64,000 nucleotides of DNA from Neorhizobium sp. (GTDB taxonomy: Bacteria; Pseudomonadota; Alphaproteobacteria; Rhizobiales; Rhizobiaceae): positions 1,302,001 to 1,366,000 of the forward strand of contig JAPWKC010000004.1 of assembly GCA_028283725.1 (NCBI GenBank), read 5' to 3'. The translations under genes and the position numbers were made by a program. Each line of letters begins with the position of its first letter. Within the stretch, counting starts at the first letter, position 1. Shown in pieces: positions 17,320 through 25,463 of this stretch. The notes beneath the pieces were generated by a model, which had not been told where the DNA came from, did not search any database, and saw only the letters and a list, made by a program, of their open reading frames with translations.

Positions 17320-18594
17320 ATGCACATTGTCGACCGCCGGCTTAATCCGCGCGGTAAAAGTCTGGAAAATCGTCAGCGGTTCTTGCGGCGCGCCAAGAGC
17401 GCCGTCCAGCAGGCAGTCAAACGCTCCCTGCAAAACCGGAGCATCCGTGATGTGCTCGACGGCGGCGAGATAAGCCTGCCGATCGATGGTGTGGCCGAGC
17501 CCAACTTGCGCCGCCGGGAAGGCGGGATCAGCGATCAGGTTCTGCCCGGCAACCGCGCCTTCGTCGAAGGCGACATCATTCCCCGGCCCCCAGGACGAAA
17601 CGGGGGCCGGCCAAAGGATGCCGGAGAGGGCGACGGCGAAGACGCGTTCCGCTTCGTGCTGACGCGCGAGGAATTCCTTGACGTGTTCCTCGACGATCTC
17701 GAACTTCCGGACCTTGCCAAGCGCCGTCTCAGCGAGACGGAAGAAACCAGCCCCTCGCGCGCCGGATTTTCAGTCTCCGGTTCGCCCGCCAACATAGCTG
17801 TCGCGCGTACGACGCGGCTTGCCATGATGCGGCGCATTGCGCTCAAACGGCCAAGGACCGACGAGATCGAGGCCTTGCAGAAACGCCTCGACGACTGCGA
17901 GAATGAGGAAGAGCGCCTGGCGCTCGCCGAAGAGTTGCTGCTCCTGAAGGAGAAGGGCAAGCGCATCCCCTATATCGATCCGCTCGATGTGCGCTACCGG
18001 CGCTTCGAGAACGAGCCGAAGCCGGTCGCCAAGGCGGTGATGTTCTGCCTGATGGATGTCTCCGGCTCGATGTCGGAACACATGAAGGATCTCGCCAAGC
18101 GCTTCTATCTGCTTCTCTATCTCTTCCTGTCGCAGCGCTACAAGAAGGTCGAAATCGTGTTCATCCGCCACACGGACAAGGCCGAGGAGGTGGACGAGGA
18201 AACCTTCTTCTACGGGCCGGCGACCGGCGGCACGCTGGTGTCGAGCGCGCTTGAGGCCATGCGGCGCATCGTGGCCGCGCGTTTCGATCCGGCCGAGTGG
18301 AACATCTATGCGGCGCAGGCCTCGGACGGCGACAATTCCTATTCCGACGGCACGCGGACGGAACAGCTTCTGCGGCACGAGATCCTGCCGCTCTGCCAGT
18401 ATTTCGCCTATATCGAGGTCGACGAGGAAAGCGGCATTTCAACCTCTTCGCGCTCGCCGCTGTGGATGCTCTATGACGGATTGCGTCAGGCGGCGCTGCC
18501 GCTTTCCATGCGCAAGGTCTGCCGGAAGAACGAGATCTTCCCCGTCTTTCACGACCTCTTCCAGAAACGCGGCAGCGAAAAGGTGGCGACATGA
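17320..18594 (+). CDS. DUF444 / YeaH-YhbH protein with a VWA-type fold
   Basis: The 424-residue cytoplasmic protein has a basic N terminus (LNPRGKSLENRQRFLRRAKS). Next comes a glycine-rich segment with RPPGRNGGRPKDAGEGDGED, a charged helical part, and a von Willebrand A-like domain with the metal site motif MDVSGSMSEHM near residue 248. YeaH is the known partner of YeaG; the two proteins act together in stress survival, though the molecular job is unsettled. The start at 17320 is 17 bases after prkA and has a short purine-rich Shine-Dalgarno (GGAGCC). Its stop overlaps the start of spoVR by four bases. Confidence 0.95.
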   Translation: MHIVDRRLNPRGKSLENRQRFLRRAKSAVQQAVKRSLQNRSIRDVLDGGEISLPIDGVAEPNLRRREGGISDQVLPGNRAFVEGDIIPRPPGRNGGRPKDAGEGDGEDAFRFVLTREEFLDVFLDDLELPDLAKRRLSETEETSPSRAGFSVSGSPANIAVARTTRLAMMRRIALKRPRTDEIEALQKRLDDCENEEERLALAEELLLLKEKGKRIPYIDPLDVRYRRFENEPKPVAKAVMFCLMDVSGSMSEHMKDLAKRFYLLLYLFLSQRYKKVEIVFIRHTDKAEEVDEETFFYGPATGGTLVSSALEAMRRIVAARFDPAEWNIYAAQASDGDNSYSDGTRTEQLLRHEILPLCQYFAYIEVDEESGISTSSRSPLWMLYDGLRQAALPLSMRKVCRKNEIFPVFHDLFQKRGSEKVAT

Positions 18595-20153
18595 CGGTTG
18601 CGACGGCCAAGGGCGTGAAGCACGGACTGCTGTTCGAGGGTGCGGACTGGGATTTCCAAACCCTGCAGAACATCCATGATGCCTGCCAGGACATCGGCAT
18701 TGGTGAACTCGGGCTCGACGTCTATCCGAACCAGATCGAGGTGATCACTTCGGAACAAATGCTCGACGCCTATTCCTCGACCGGCATGCCGCTCTTCTAT
18801 CGCCACTGGTCGTTCGGCAAGCATTTTGCCCATCACGAGGCCTTCTATCGCGGCGGCTACCGGGATCTGGCCTATGAGATCGTCATCAACTCCTCGCCCT
18901 GCATCTCCTACCTGATGGAGGAGAATACGGCGACGATGCAGACGCTCGTCATCGCGCATGCCGCCTTCGGCCATAACCATTTCTTCAAGAACAACTATCT
19001 CTTCAAGCTCTGGACGGATGCCGAGGGGATTCTCGACTATCTCGGCTTTGCCAAAGGCTATATTTCCCAGTGCGAGGAAAAATATGGCGAGATCGCCGTC
19101 GAGCGGACGCTGGATGCCGCCCATGCACTGATGTCGCACGGCGTGCATCGACACGCGGGGAAGGTGAAGCTCAACCTGCGCGAGGAGCAGAAGCGCGAGC
19201 AGGAGCGGCGGCTGCACGAGGAGCAGATGTTCGATGACCTGTGGCGCACGGTGCCAGCCGGCAAGGCTGCGAGCGCCAGCGATGCGGATTTCGAACGTCG
19301 GCGGGCGGCGCTCGGCCTGCCGCAGGACAACCTTCTCTATTTTCTGGAGAAATCCGCGCCGCGCTTGGCGCCCTGGCAGCGCGAGATCTTGCGCATCGTG
19401 CGCCATGTGGCCCAGTATTTCCATCCGCAGCGACAGACAAAGGTGATGAACGAGGGCACTGCGACCTATGTCCATTACCGGATCATGAACCGGTTGCACG
19501 AGCGCGGGCAGCTTAGCGACGGCAACTATCTCGAATTTCTGAAATCCCACGCAAACGTCGTGTTCCAGCCGACCTATGACGATCCGCGGTTTTCCGGCTT
19601 CAACCCCTATGCACTCGGCTTTGCGATGATGCAGGATATCGAGCGGATCGTGACGCAGCCAACGGCGGAAGATCTTGCATGGTTTCCCGATATCGCCGGC
19701 CGGGGCGACGCGATGACGGTGCTGCGCGGCATCTGGGCGGATTACCGTGACGAGAGTTTCATCGCACAGTTTTTAAGCCCGCATCTGATCCGTCAGTTGC
19801 GGCTCTTCCACCTCTTCGACGATCCCGAACAGGAGGAAGGCATTCTGGTCTCCGCCATCCACGACGAGCGCGGCTATCGCCGCATCCGCCGCCAGCTGGC
19901 GCGGGAATACGATATCGGCTGGACGGATCCGAGCATCGAAGTGGTCGATGTGGATCTTGCGGGAGACCGGCGGCTTCTGGTGCACCACCGCGTGACGAAC
20001 GGCTGGCAGCTGGAGGAAAAGGATACGAGACATGTCCTGCAACAGCTCGCCGACCTCTGGGGCTATGACGTGCTGTTGCAGGAAATCGATGGCGAGGACG
20101 ATGTGCTTACGGAATATCACGCCTATCCGCGTGGCAAGCTGACGGCGGCCTGA
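18591..20153 (+). CDS. SpoVR-family protein (YcgB-like)
   Basis: The 520-residue protein matches the SpoVR family across its length. Landmarks include FYRHWSFGKHFAHHEAFYRG near residue 65, FGHNHFFKNNYLFKLW, and MNEGTATYVHYRIMNRLHE, a histidine-rich region that resembles a metal site. Sporulation is not implied: SpoVR relatives are common in non-sporulating proteobacteria, usually beside prkA and yeaH. The ATG overlaps the previous stop (ATGA at 18591-18594), so translation is coupled. Function is unknown, but the operon context points to stress or starvation. Confidence 0.93.
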   Translation: MTVATAKGVKHGLLFEGADWDFQTLQNIHDACQDIGIGELGLDVYPNQIEVITSEQMLDAYSSTGMPLFYRHWSFGKHFAHHEAFYRGGYRDLAYEIVINSSPCISYLMEENTATMQTLVIAHAAFGHNHFFKNNYLFKLWTDAEGILDYLGFAKGYISQCEEKYGEIAVERTLDAAHALMSHGVHRHAGKVKLNLREEQKREQERRLHEEQMFDDLWRTVPAGKAASASDADFERRRAALGLPQDNLLYFLEKSAPRLAPWQREILRIVRHVAQYFHPQRQTKVMNEGTATYVHYRIMNRLHERGQLSDGNYLEFLKSHANVVFQPTYDDPRFSGFNPYALGFAMMQDIERIVTQPTAEDLAWFPDIAGRGDAMTVLRGIWADYRDESFIAQFLSPHLIRQLRLFHLFDDPEQEEGILVSAIHDERGYRRIRRQLAREYDIGWTDPSIEVVDVDLAGDRRLLVHHRVTNGWQLEEKDTRHVLQQLADLWGYDVLLQEIDGEDDVLTEYHAYPRGKLTAA

Positions 20154-20163
20154 GCCGCCCTAA

Positions 20164-21627
20164 TCAGGCCTGTTGCGGCGCCTCTTCGCGCAGCTTGTGT
20201 GCGGGCACGCACAGGGACGCAAAAACGATCAAGGCCGCCATGATCAGCATTGCGATGAAGGTCATGTGCAGCGCCGATTGCAGAACCATCCGCAGGTTTT
20301 CACCGCCATCGGCGGCCGGTGTTCCGTTCAGGAGATTGCGCAGCTGATCGGGTGTTACCACGCCGCCGGTCGCTCCATGTGTCAGTCCGTAGCTCAACAC
20401 CGCGCCGAGAATGGCTGCACCCAGTGTGCTTCCCAGGTTTCGGGCAAAGACGTTGGAGGCCGTGGCGCTACCGCGTTCGGCATGTCCGGCGCTCTCCTGG
20501 GTGATGATCAGGGCGCAGATGTTCAAGAGCCCCATGCCAAGTCCCATGAGGAAGGAGCCTGTGCCGGCAAGCACGGGCGAGCTTCCCGGTGTCAGGAAGA
20601 CGAGCAGGACGGACCCCACCGGCACGAAGAGGCTTCCGACGATCATCAAAGGCCGGAGCCCGAAGCGATGGAAGGTCCGCGAACAGAATGTCGCGCCGAT
20701 CGGCCAGCCGAGGAGAAGCATGGTGAGCGCAAAACCGGCAACGAGCGGCGAGCGATCGAGAACCGTCTGCACATACATCGGCAGAAAGGTGGTCAGCCCC
20801 ATGATGGCCATGGACGCGAAGAAGACCGCAACGTTGGACGCAGCGATCGGGCGATGCAGCCAGAGGCCGGGCGCGACCATGGGATCTTCTGCGCGCGCCT
20901 CCTGACGGAGGAACAACAGGAGGCTTGCGATGAACACGACAACGGCGATGAGCGTACCTGCCGAGAAGACGTTTTCCGTTTCGGTCAGTGCGATCATCAG
21001 GGCTGAGATACAGATGGCGAAGAGAACTGCGCCGGTAACGTCGATCGAGACGCGGCGGGTGTGTTTTTCCTCGTGATAGAAAAACACGAAACCGGCAGCG
21101 GCCAGAATGCCGACCGGCACGTTGATCCAGAAGATCCAGGCCCAGGGCAGGCTGTGAATGATGAGGCTGCCGAGCACCGGGCCAAGCACGGCCGACAAGG
21201 CCCATACGCTTGCAAGATAGCCCTGCACCTTACCGCGCTGTCTGCCGGGGAAAAGATCGCCGACGATCGTCATCGACACGGGCTGCACGGCACCGGCGCC
21301 AATGCCCTGCAACAGGCGAAAGGCGATCATCGACGGCATCGACCAGGCAAACCCGGCCAGAACCGAGGCGACAAGAAATATGGCGATGCCGAGAAGCACG
21401 ATCGGCTTGCGGCCATAGATATCCGAGAGTTTTCCGAAGACGACCGTAAGAGCGGTCTGAGACAGGAGGAAGCCCGAGAAGACCCAGCTGTAGAGATTGA
21501 GCTGGCCAAGCTGGGCTGCGATCTGCGGCATGGCGGTGGAAACGATTGTCGCCTCGATGGCGATCATTGCCATGGAAGCCATGATCGCGGCAACGACGAA
21601 GCCGCGGTGAGAACGCATGTCGGTCAT
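20164..21627 (-). CDS. DHA2-family MFS drug efflux transporter (14-helix type)
   Basis: This 487-residue inner-membrane protein has MIAIEATIVSTAMPQIAAQL in helix 1, motif A GKLSDIYGRKPIVLLG, GAGAVQPVSMTIVGDLFPGR after helix 4, and motif C in VLGPVLGSLIIHSLPWAWIF. These are DHA2 (EmrB/QacA-like) traits. A polar loop, VTPDQLRNLLNGTPAADGG, precedes the last helix, as in other family members. It probably exports toxic organics; the substrate is unknown. It converges with the spoVR operon with a ten-base gap and has no obvious regulator beside it. Confidence 0.87.
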   Translation of the reverse strand: MTDMRSHRGFVVAAIMASMAMIAIEATIVSTAMPQIAAQLGQLNLYSWVFSGFLLSQTALTVVFGKLSDIYGRKPIVLLGIAIFLVASVLAGFAWSMPSMIAFRLLQGIGAGAVQPVSMTIVGDLFPGRQRGKVQGYLASVWALSAVLGPVLGSLIIHSLPWAWIFWINVPVGILAAAGFVFFYHEEKHTRRVSIDVTGAVLFAICISALMIALTETENVFSAGTLIAVVVFIASLLLFLRQEARAEDPMVAPGLWLHRPIAASNVAVFFASMAIMGLTTFLPMYVQTVLDRSPLVAGFALTMLLLGWPIGATFCSRTFHRFGLRPLMIVGSLFVPVGSVLLVFLTPGSSPVLAGTGSFLMGLGMGLLNICALIITQESAGHAERGSATASNVFARNLGSTLGAAILGAVLSYGLTHGATGGVVTPDQLRNLLNGTPAADGGENLRMVLQSALHMTFIAMLIMAALIVFASLCVPAHKLREEAPQQA

Positions 21628-21761
21628 GAAGTTTTCCGGAACCGCCGCAGGATCGGCAGCTATCGATATCGGCGGTCGGACGGCCGTCAGTCCCTAGTTG
21701 AATGTCCCGGTTGCAACCTGACGTCAAGCCCAACTTTGATCCAAATCAAAACCTGATACAA

Positions 21762-22004
21762 TTATGCTGCCGGTGTCTTTAAGGGCCATGAAAGAGCGTC
21801 TACGAACGTCTTCCCCTTCTCGCCGCCGCTGGCGGTTGCCACCGATATTGCGGCCGCCACGAGCAAAACTGCCAGCACGACCATCAGCGTGGCCGAAACG
21901 CCCGCGAAGCGACGGCCGACAGAGGCCCCTCGTGAGACCGGCCCGGCGCGTGGGTAGATGTGACGCCGCAATTGCCGCACGGCCCCGGCAAGCGCCGTCA
22001 GCAC
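21762..22004 (-). CDS. Small single-helix membrane protein (unknown)
   Basis: This predicted 80-residue protein has an arginine-rich N-terminal half and one clear hydrophobic helix (SATLMVVLAVLLVAAAISVA), followed by a polar tail ending WPLKTPAA. The start codon is GTG at 22004, and it overlaps the end of the preceding minus-strand ORF by seven bases. I do not recognise the family. Support comes from the tight spacing with two other small frames and a composition typical of a membrane segment. It could be a non-gene. Confidence 0.45.
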   Translation of the reverse strand: MLTALAGAVRQLRRHIYPRAGPVSRGASVGRRFAGVSATLMVVLAVLLVAAAISVATASGGEKGKTFVDALSWPLKTPAA

Positions 22005-22285
22005 CGACCCGGACCCTTCGGCGCCTTCTGCGGCAACGCTTGCGCAGGCATGAAATCCAGTCTCAGCGTGATATGGTCAGGAACACAACAGACGGCGCCC
22101 GGCACGTGGTCGCTTTCGAACATGGCAAAATGGACCGCCGACTGCCGGTCGGTGAAAATGCCGCCGACGAGCCCGTCGCGATCACAGACGATCCAGCGCC
22201 CATGACGATCGCGACCAACGGTGAAACGGATGCCGGACAGGGCCGCCGGCGGCGCGAATTGCTGAACGGATGTGCGCATGGCCAT
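21998..22285 (-). CDS. Small conserved-looking protein of unknown function
   Basis: The 95-residue product starts MAMRTSVQQFAPP at 22285 with TTGAGGG upstream; the longer track start (22324) has no such site. The middle, GIRFTVGRDRHGRWIVCDRDG followed by LVGGIFTDRQSAVHFAMFE, looks like a small globular beta-rich domain in which a residue loop is framed by Gly-Arg-Trp and Ile-Phe-Thr. Similar short proteins occur in rhizobia, but I cannot name a function. It lies four bases after the stop of the frame at 22290-22559 and overlaps the next frame, so the three look like one transcript. Confidence 0.6.
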   Translation of the reverse strand: MAMRTSVQQFAPPAALSGIRFTVGRDRHGRWIVCDRDGLVGGIFTDRQSAVHFAMFESDHVPGAVCCVPDHITLRLDFMPAQALPQKAPKGPGRC

Positions 22286-22289
22286 GCCC

Positions 22290-22559
22290 TCAACCGATCG
22301 CCATGCGGGCAGCGACGGCTGCAACCAGAGCCAGCCCGAGAACGACGGCCAGGCGGATGAAGGCCGCTGGATCGATTACACCCGTCCTTGCCTGCCGTCC
22401 CCTCGTCTGCGGTCTTTCAGAGACTGCGTGACTGGCACCCCCGGCACCCTTGGCACCCCCGGCACCCTTGGCACCCCCGGCACCCTTGGCCAGGCGGCGG
22501 CGCTGCGCATTGGCCTCCATGAGATGAATGAGGTGAAGATATCCCAGACGACCATACAT
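22290..22559 (-). CDS. Small protein with Gly-Ala-Lys repeat and C-terminal membrane helix (unknown)
   Basis: Read from the ATG at 22559 (GGGAGCAAGC upstream), the frame encodes 89 residues. It has an N-terminal amphipathic part (MYGRLGYLHLIHLMEANAQR), a repeat that reads GAGGAK three times over, a polar linker, and a hydrophobic C-terminal helix (FIRLAVVLGLALVAAVAARM). The repeat is exact at nucleotide level. The track frame is longer but has no better start. No known family is recognised. The layout suggests a cytoplasmic head tethered to the membrane by a flexible linker. Confidence 0.5.
   Translation of the reverse strand: MYGRLGYLHLIHLMEANAQRRRLAKGAGGAKGAGGAKGAGGASHAVSERPQTRGRQARTGVIDPAAFIRLAVVLGLALVAAVAARMAIG
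22434..22487. repeat. Three exact 18-base tandem repeats
   Basis: GGCACCCCCGGCACCCTT occurs three times in a row without a mismatch. Each unit is itself two near-identical nonamers. In the minus-strand frame each unit adds six residues (Gly-Ala-Gly-Gly-Ala-Lys) and keeps the frame, so copy number could vary between strains without breaking the gene. Confidence 0.95.
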
Positions 22560-22785
22560 TGCTGCTTGCTCCCGGCTTTTGCCATTGTCCCGAGGGATGC
22601 GAAACCTCACCCACCCAGGGGCGCACCAGATCGGTGCACGGCAGAAACCTAGCGTCCCGGCCATAGGCTTTCGATTGGCGTGACCGGGCAAAGAAATAGG
22701 AAAGCCGTAAGGATAGCCGTCACTTTTCGTTTGCGCGGCCTGGTTTGGAGCGGCATGTTCGGACGATAATAAAAGGGAGCCATGG
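22560..22785. promoter_or_regulatory. Divergent promoter region, small-gene cluster / polyamine module
   Basis: The 226 bases between divergent starts hold both promoters. The AAAGGGAG Shine-Dalgarno of the plus-strand gene is at 22772-22779. No operator was identified by eye. Confidence 0.35.
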
Positions 22786-24033
22786 ATGACTGCGGATACA
22801 ATCGTGCTCGGAGCCGGTATCATCGGCGTTTCGACGGCGCTTCAGCTGGCGCGGCGCGGCAAATCCGTGGTGCTGGTGGACAAGGGCCAGCCGGGGCGCG
22901 AGACCTCCTACGGCAATGCCGGCCTCATCCAGCGCGAAGGCGTGGTGCCCTACGGTTTTCCGCAGCAGTTCGGCACCATCTTGCGCTATGCGCTCAACAA
23001 CCGGATCGATGCGCATTTCCACTGGGGGGCCATCCCATCCGTGTCGTCCTTTCTGGCGAAATACTGGTGGCATTCGAACCTGTCGCGCCACCAGCTGATT
23101 GCGCGGGCCTATGCGCCGCTGATCGAACATTCGATCGCCACCCATAACGAGCTGATCGAAGAAGCCGGCGCGCAGGATCTCATCGTCAAGAACGGCTGGA
23201 AGGAAGTCTTTCGCACCAACGCCAAGCACGATCACGAAGTGCGCGAGGCCGAGCGGCTGTCGCGGGATTACGGGATCGCGTTCAAATCGTTGTCACGCGC
23301 CGATGTGGCTGCCGACGAGCCCAACCTTTCCGGCGATTTCGTCGGTGGCCTCAAATGGCAGGATCCGTGGTCCGTGCGCGATCCGCTGGCATTGACGCAG
23401 GCCTATGTGGCATTGTTCGAAAAGCTCGGCGGGCGCGTGCTGAAGGGCGATGCGCGCAGCCTTTCGCAGACCGCTACCGGCTGGCGCATCGTCGCAGGCG
23501 ACGGCACTGTCGAAGCCAAGGATGCGGTGGTGGCGCTCGGCCCCTGGTCCGAGATTGTGACGCGACCGCTCGGCTATCGCTTTCTTGCCGGCGTCAAGCG
23601 CGGTTATCACATGCATTACAGCACGCGCGGCAATGCGCAGCTCAATGGCTGGACGATGGATGCCGAGCGCGGCTACTTCCTTGCGCCGATGCGGCAGGGG
23701 ATCAGGCTGACGACAGGGGCCGAGTTTGCCAGACGCGATGCGCCGAAAACGCCGGTGCAGCTGCAGCGGGCAGAGGCCGTGGCGCGGACGACCTTCCCTC
23801 TCGGCGAACGGCTGGACAAGGAGCCGTGGATGGGCGCACGCCCCTGCACGCCCGACATGATGCCGGTGATCGGCCCTGCCCCACGCCACAAGGGCCTCTG
23901 GTTCGCCTTCGGCCATGCCCATCACGGCCTGACGCTCGGCCCGGTGACGGGACAGGTGATCGCGGAAGCAATCACCGGAGAGAAGACACTGATCGATATT
24001 TCAGCCTATAGTCCCCTGCGTTTCAATGCCTGA
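22786..24033 (+). CDS. FAD-dependent oxidoreductase, D-amino-acid dehydrogenase (DadA)-like
   Basis: The 415-residue flavoprotein starts with the dinucleotide-binding motif IVLGAGIIGVSTALQLARRG and the ETSYGNAGLIQ segment typical of DadA-like dehydrogenases. It ends with WMGARPCTPDMMPVIGPAP and FGHAHHGLTLGPVTG, the C-terminal FAD contacts. It probably oxidises an amino acid or amine and passes electrons to the membrane chain. AAAGGGAG precedes the ATG at 22786. The next gene overlaps its stop by eight bases, so it belongs to the same operon as the glutamine-synthetase-like ligase. The substrate is inferred from that context only. Confidence 0.85.
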   Translation: MTADTIVLGAGIIGVSTALQLARRGKSVVLVDKGQPGRETSYGNAGLIQREGVVPYGFPQQFGTILRYALNNRIDAHFHWGAIPSVSSFLAKYWWHSNLSRHQLIARAYAPLIEHSIATHNELIEEAGAQDLIVKNGWKEVFRTNAKHDHEVREAERLSRDYGIAFKSLSRADVAADEPNLSGDFVGGLKWQDPWSVRDPLALTQAYVALFEKLGGRVLKGDARSLSQTATGWRIVAGDGTVEAKDAVVALGPWSEIVTRPLGYRFLAGVKRGYHMHYSTRGNAQLNGWTMDAERGYFLAPMRQGIRLTTGAEFARRDAPKTPVQLQRAEAVARTTFPLGERLDKEPWMGARPCTPDMMPVIGPAPRHKGLWFAFGHAHHGLTLGPVTGQVIAEAITGEKTLIDISAYSPLRFNA

Positions 24034-25462
24034 ATTGCGGCCTGAGACAGCCAAGACAAGCAGCCGCAAAGACAAGCGGAAAAAAGGCCCTGCCCGACCG
24101 CCCATGGACGATATCAGCTACGCCCAGATCTTCTTCGACAACCATCCCGATATCGAGGTGCTCGAAGCCTTCGTGATCGATGTCAACGGCGTGCCGCGCG
24201 GCAAGTGGATCCCGCGCGAGCGGGCGCTCGACATTCTTTCCTCCGGCATGGCCATGCCGCGATCGGTCTATGCGCTCGATGTGTGGGGACGCGACGTCAA
24301 TGCCGCCGGCCTTGCCGAGGGCACCGGCGATCCCGATGGGATATGCATGCCGGTGCCGAGCACGCTTTCCCGCGTCACCTGGCTCAACCGGCCGACGGCG
24401 CAGGTTCTGCTCGGCATGAAGGATACGACAGGCACTGGGTTCTACGGCGATCCGCGGCAGGTGCTTGCCAACGTTCTTTCCGGCTTCAGACGGATCGGAT
24501 TGACGCCGGTGGTGGCAACGGAACTGGAATTCTACCTGATCGACCCGGTGCGCTCGGCGCTCGACCCGGTCCGCCCGCCGAACTCGCGCGACGGGCGCTG
24601 GCATACGGGCCAGACGCAGGTTCTATCGATCTCGGAACTGCAGGATTTCGAGGCGGTGTTTCACGGCATCTCGACTGCTGCCAAGGCGCAAGGGATACCG
24701 GCCGATACGACGCTGCGCGAAAACGGACCGGGGCAATACGAGATCAACCTCAACCATGTTCCAGATGCCTTGAAAGCCGCGGATTATGCGGTGCTTCTCA
24801 AGCGTATCGTCAAGGGGGTGGCACGGGCACATGATCTCGATGCGACCTTCATGGCCAAGCCCTATGGTGCGCAGGCCGGCAGCGGCATGCATGTGCATTT
24901 CTCGCTGATCGACGAGACCGGCCGCAATGTCTATGCCGGCGAGGATGGACCAAGCGAAGCGTTGCTTCACTCCGTTGGCGGGCTGATCGAGAACATGGGC
25001 GAGAGCATGGCGATCTTTGCGCCGCATGCAAACTCCTACAGACGATTGCGCCCGAGCGAACACGCACCGACCTATGCCTCCTGGGGTTTCGACAACCGCT
25101 CGGCAGCAGTGCGGGTGATCACCGCCTCGAAGCCGGCAACGCGGATCGAGCACCGCGTGGCCGGAGCCGACAGCAATCCCTATCTGGTTCTGGCGATGAT
25201 CCTCAACGCGGCTCTTTCGGGCATCAAGGAGAAGCGGCATCCGGGCGGCGCGATCACCGGGGACGATCACGCCATCAGCCACGAGCCGCTGCCGGTCAAC
25301 TGGGATCACGCGCTCAACCAGTTTGCCCGTTCGACCTTTGCCTATGCCACGCTTGGACCGAAATACCGGTCACTTTATTCGGCCTGCAAAGCCCAGGAAC
25401 TGGCGGAGTTCGCCATCCGCGTCACCGACGTCGAGTACGACGCCTATATCCGGACGGTGTAA
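24026..25462 (+). CDS. Glutamine-synthetase-like ligase (gamma-glutamylputrescine synthetase type)
   Basis: This 478-residue protein has the glutamine synthetase fold: VIDVNGVPRGKWIPRE near residue 50, ATELEFYLID for metal binding, ENGPGQYEINLNH, AGSGMHVHFSL, HANSYRRLRPSEHAPTY and RIEHRVAGADSNPYLVLAMI. The family splits into true glutamine synthetases and ligases that couple glutamate to amines such as putrescine (PuuA). The flanking FAD oxidoreductases favour the PuuA type. The Lys/Arg-rich N terminus (KTSSRKDKRKKG) is unusual, and MDDISYAQ at residue 27 could be the real start. The start overlaps the upstream stop. A second copy lies at 54322. Confidence 0.88.
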   Translation: MPELRPETAKTSSRKDKRKKGPARPPMDDISYAQIFFDNHPDIEVLEAFVIDVNGVPRGKWIPRERALDILSSGMAMPRSVYALDVWGRDVNAAGLAEGTGDPDGICMPVPSTLSRVTWLNRPTAQVLLGMKDTTGTGFYGDPRQVLANVLSGFRRIGLTPVVATELEFYLIDPVRSALDPVRPPNSRDGRWHTGQTQVLSISELQDFEAVFHGISTAAKAQGIPADTTLRENGPGQYEINLNHVPDALKAADYAVLLKRIVKGVARAHDLDATFMAKPYGAQAGSGMHVHFSLIDETGRNVYAGEDGPSEALLHSVGGLIENMGESMAIFAPHANSYRRLRPSEHAPTYASWGFDNRSAAVRVITASKPATRIEHRVAGADSNPYLVLAMILNAALSGIKEKRHPGGAITGDDHAISHEPLPVNWDHALNQFARSTFAYATLGPKYRSLYSACKAQELAEFAIRVTDVEYDAYIRTV

Positions 25463-25463
25463 G

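Noticed and set aside
22434-22487. CRISPR-like repeat array
   Set aside because: The units are directly adjacent without spacers and keep a reading frame, so this is a coding minisatellite.
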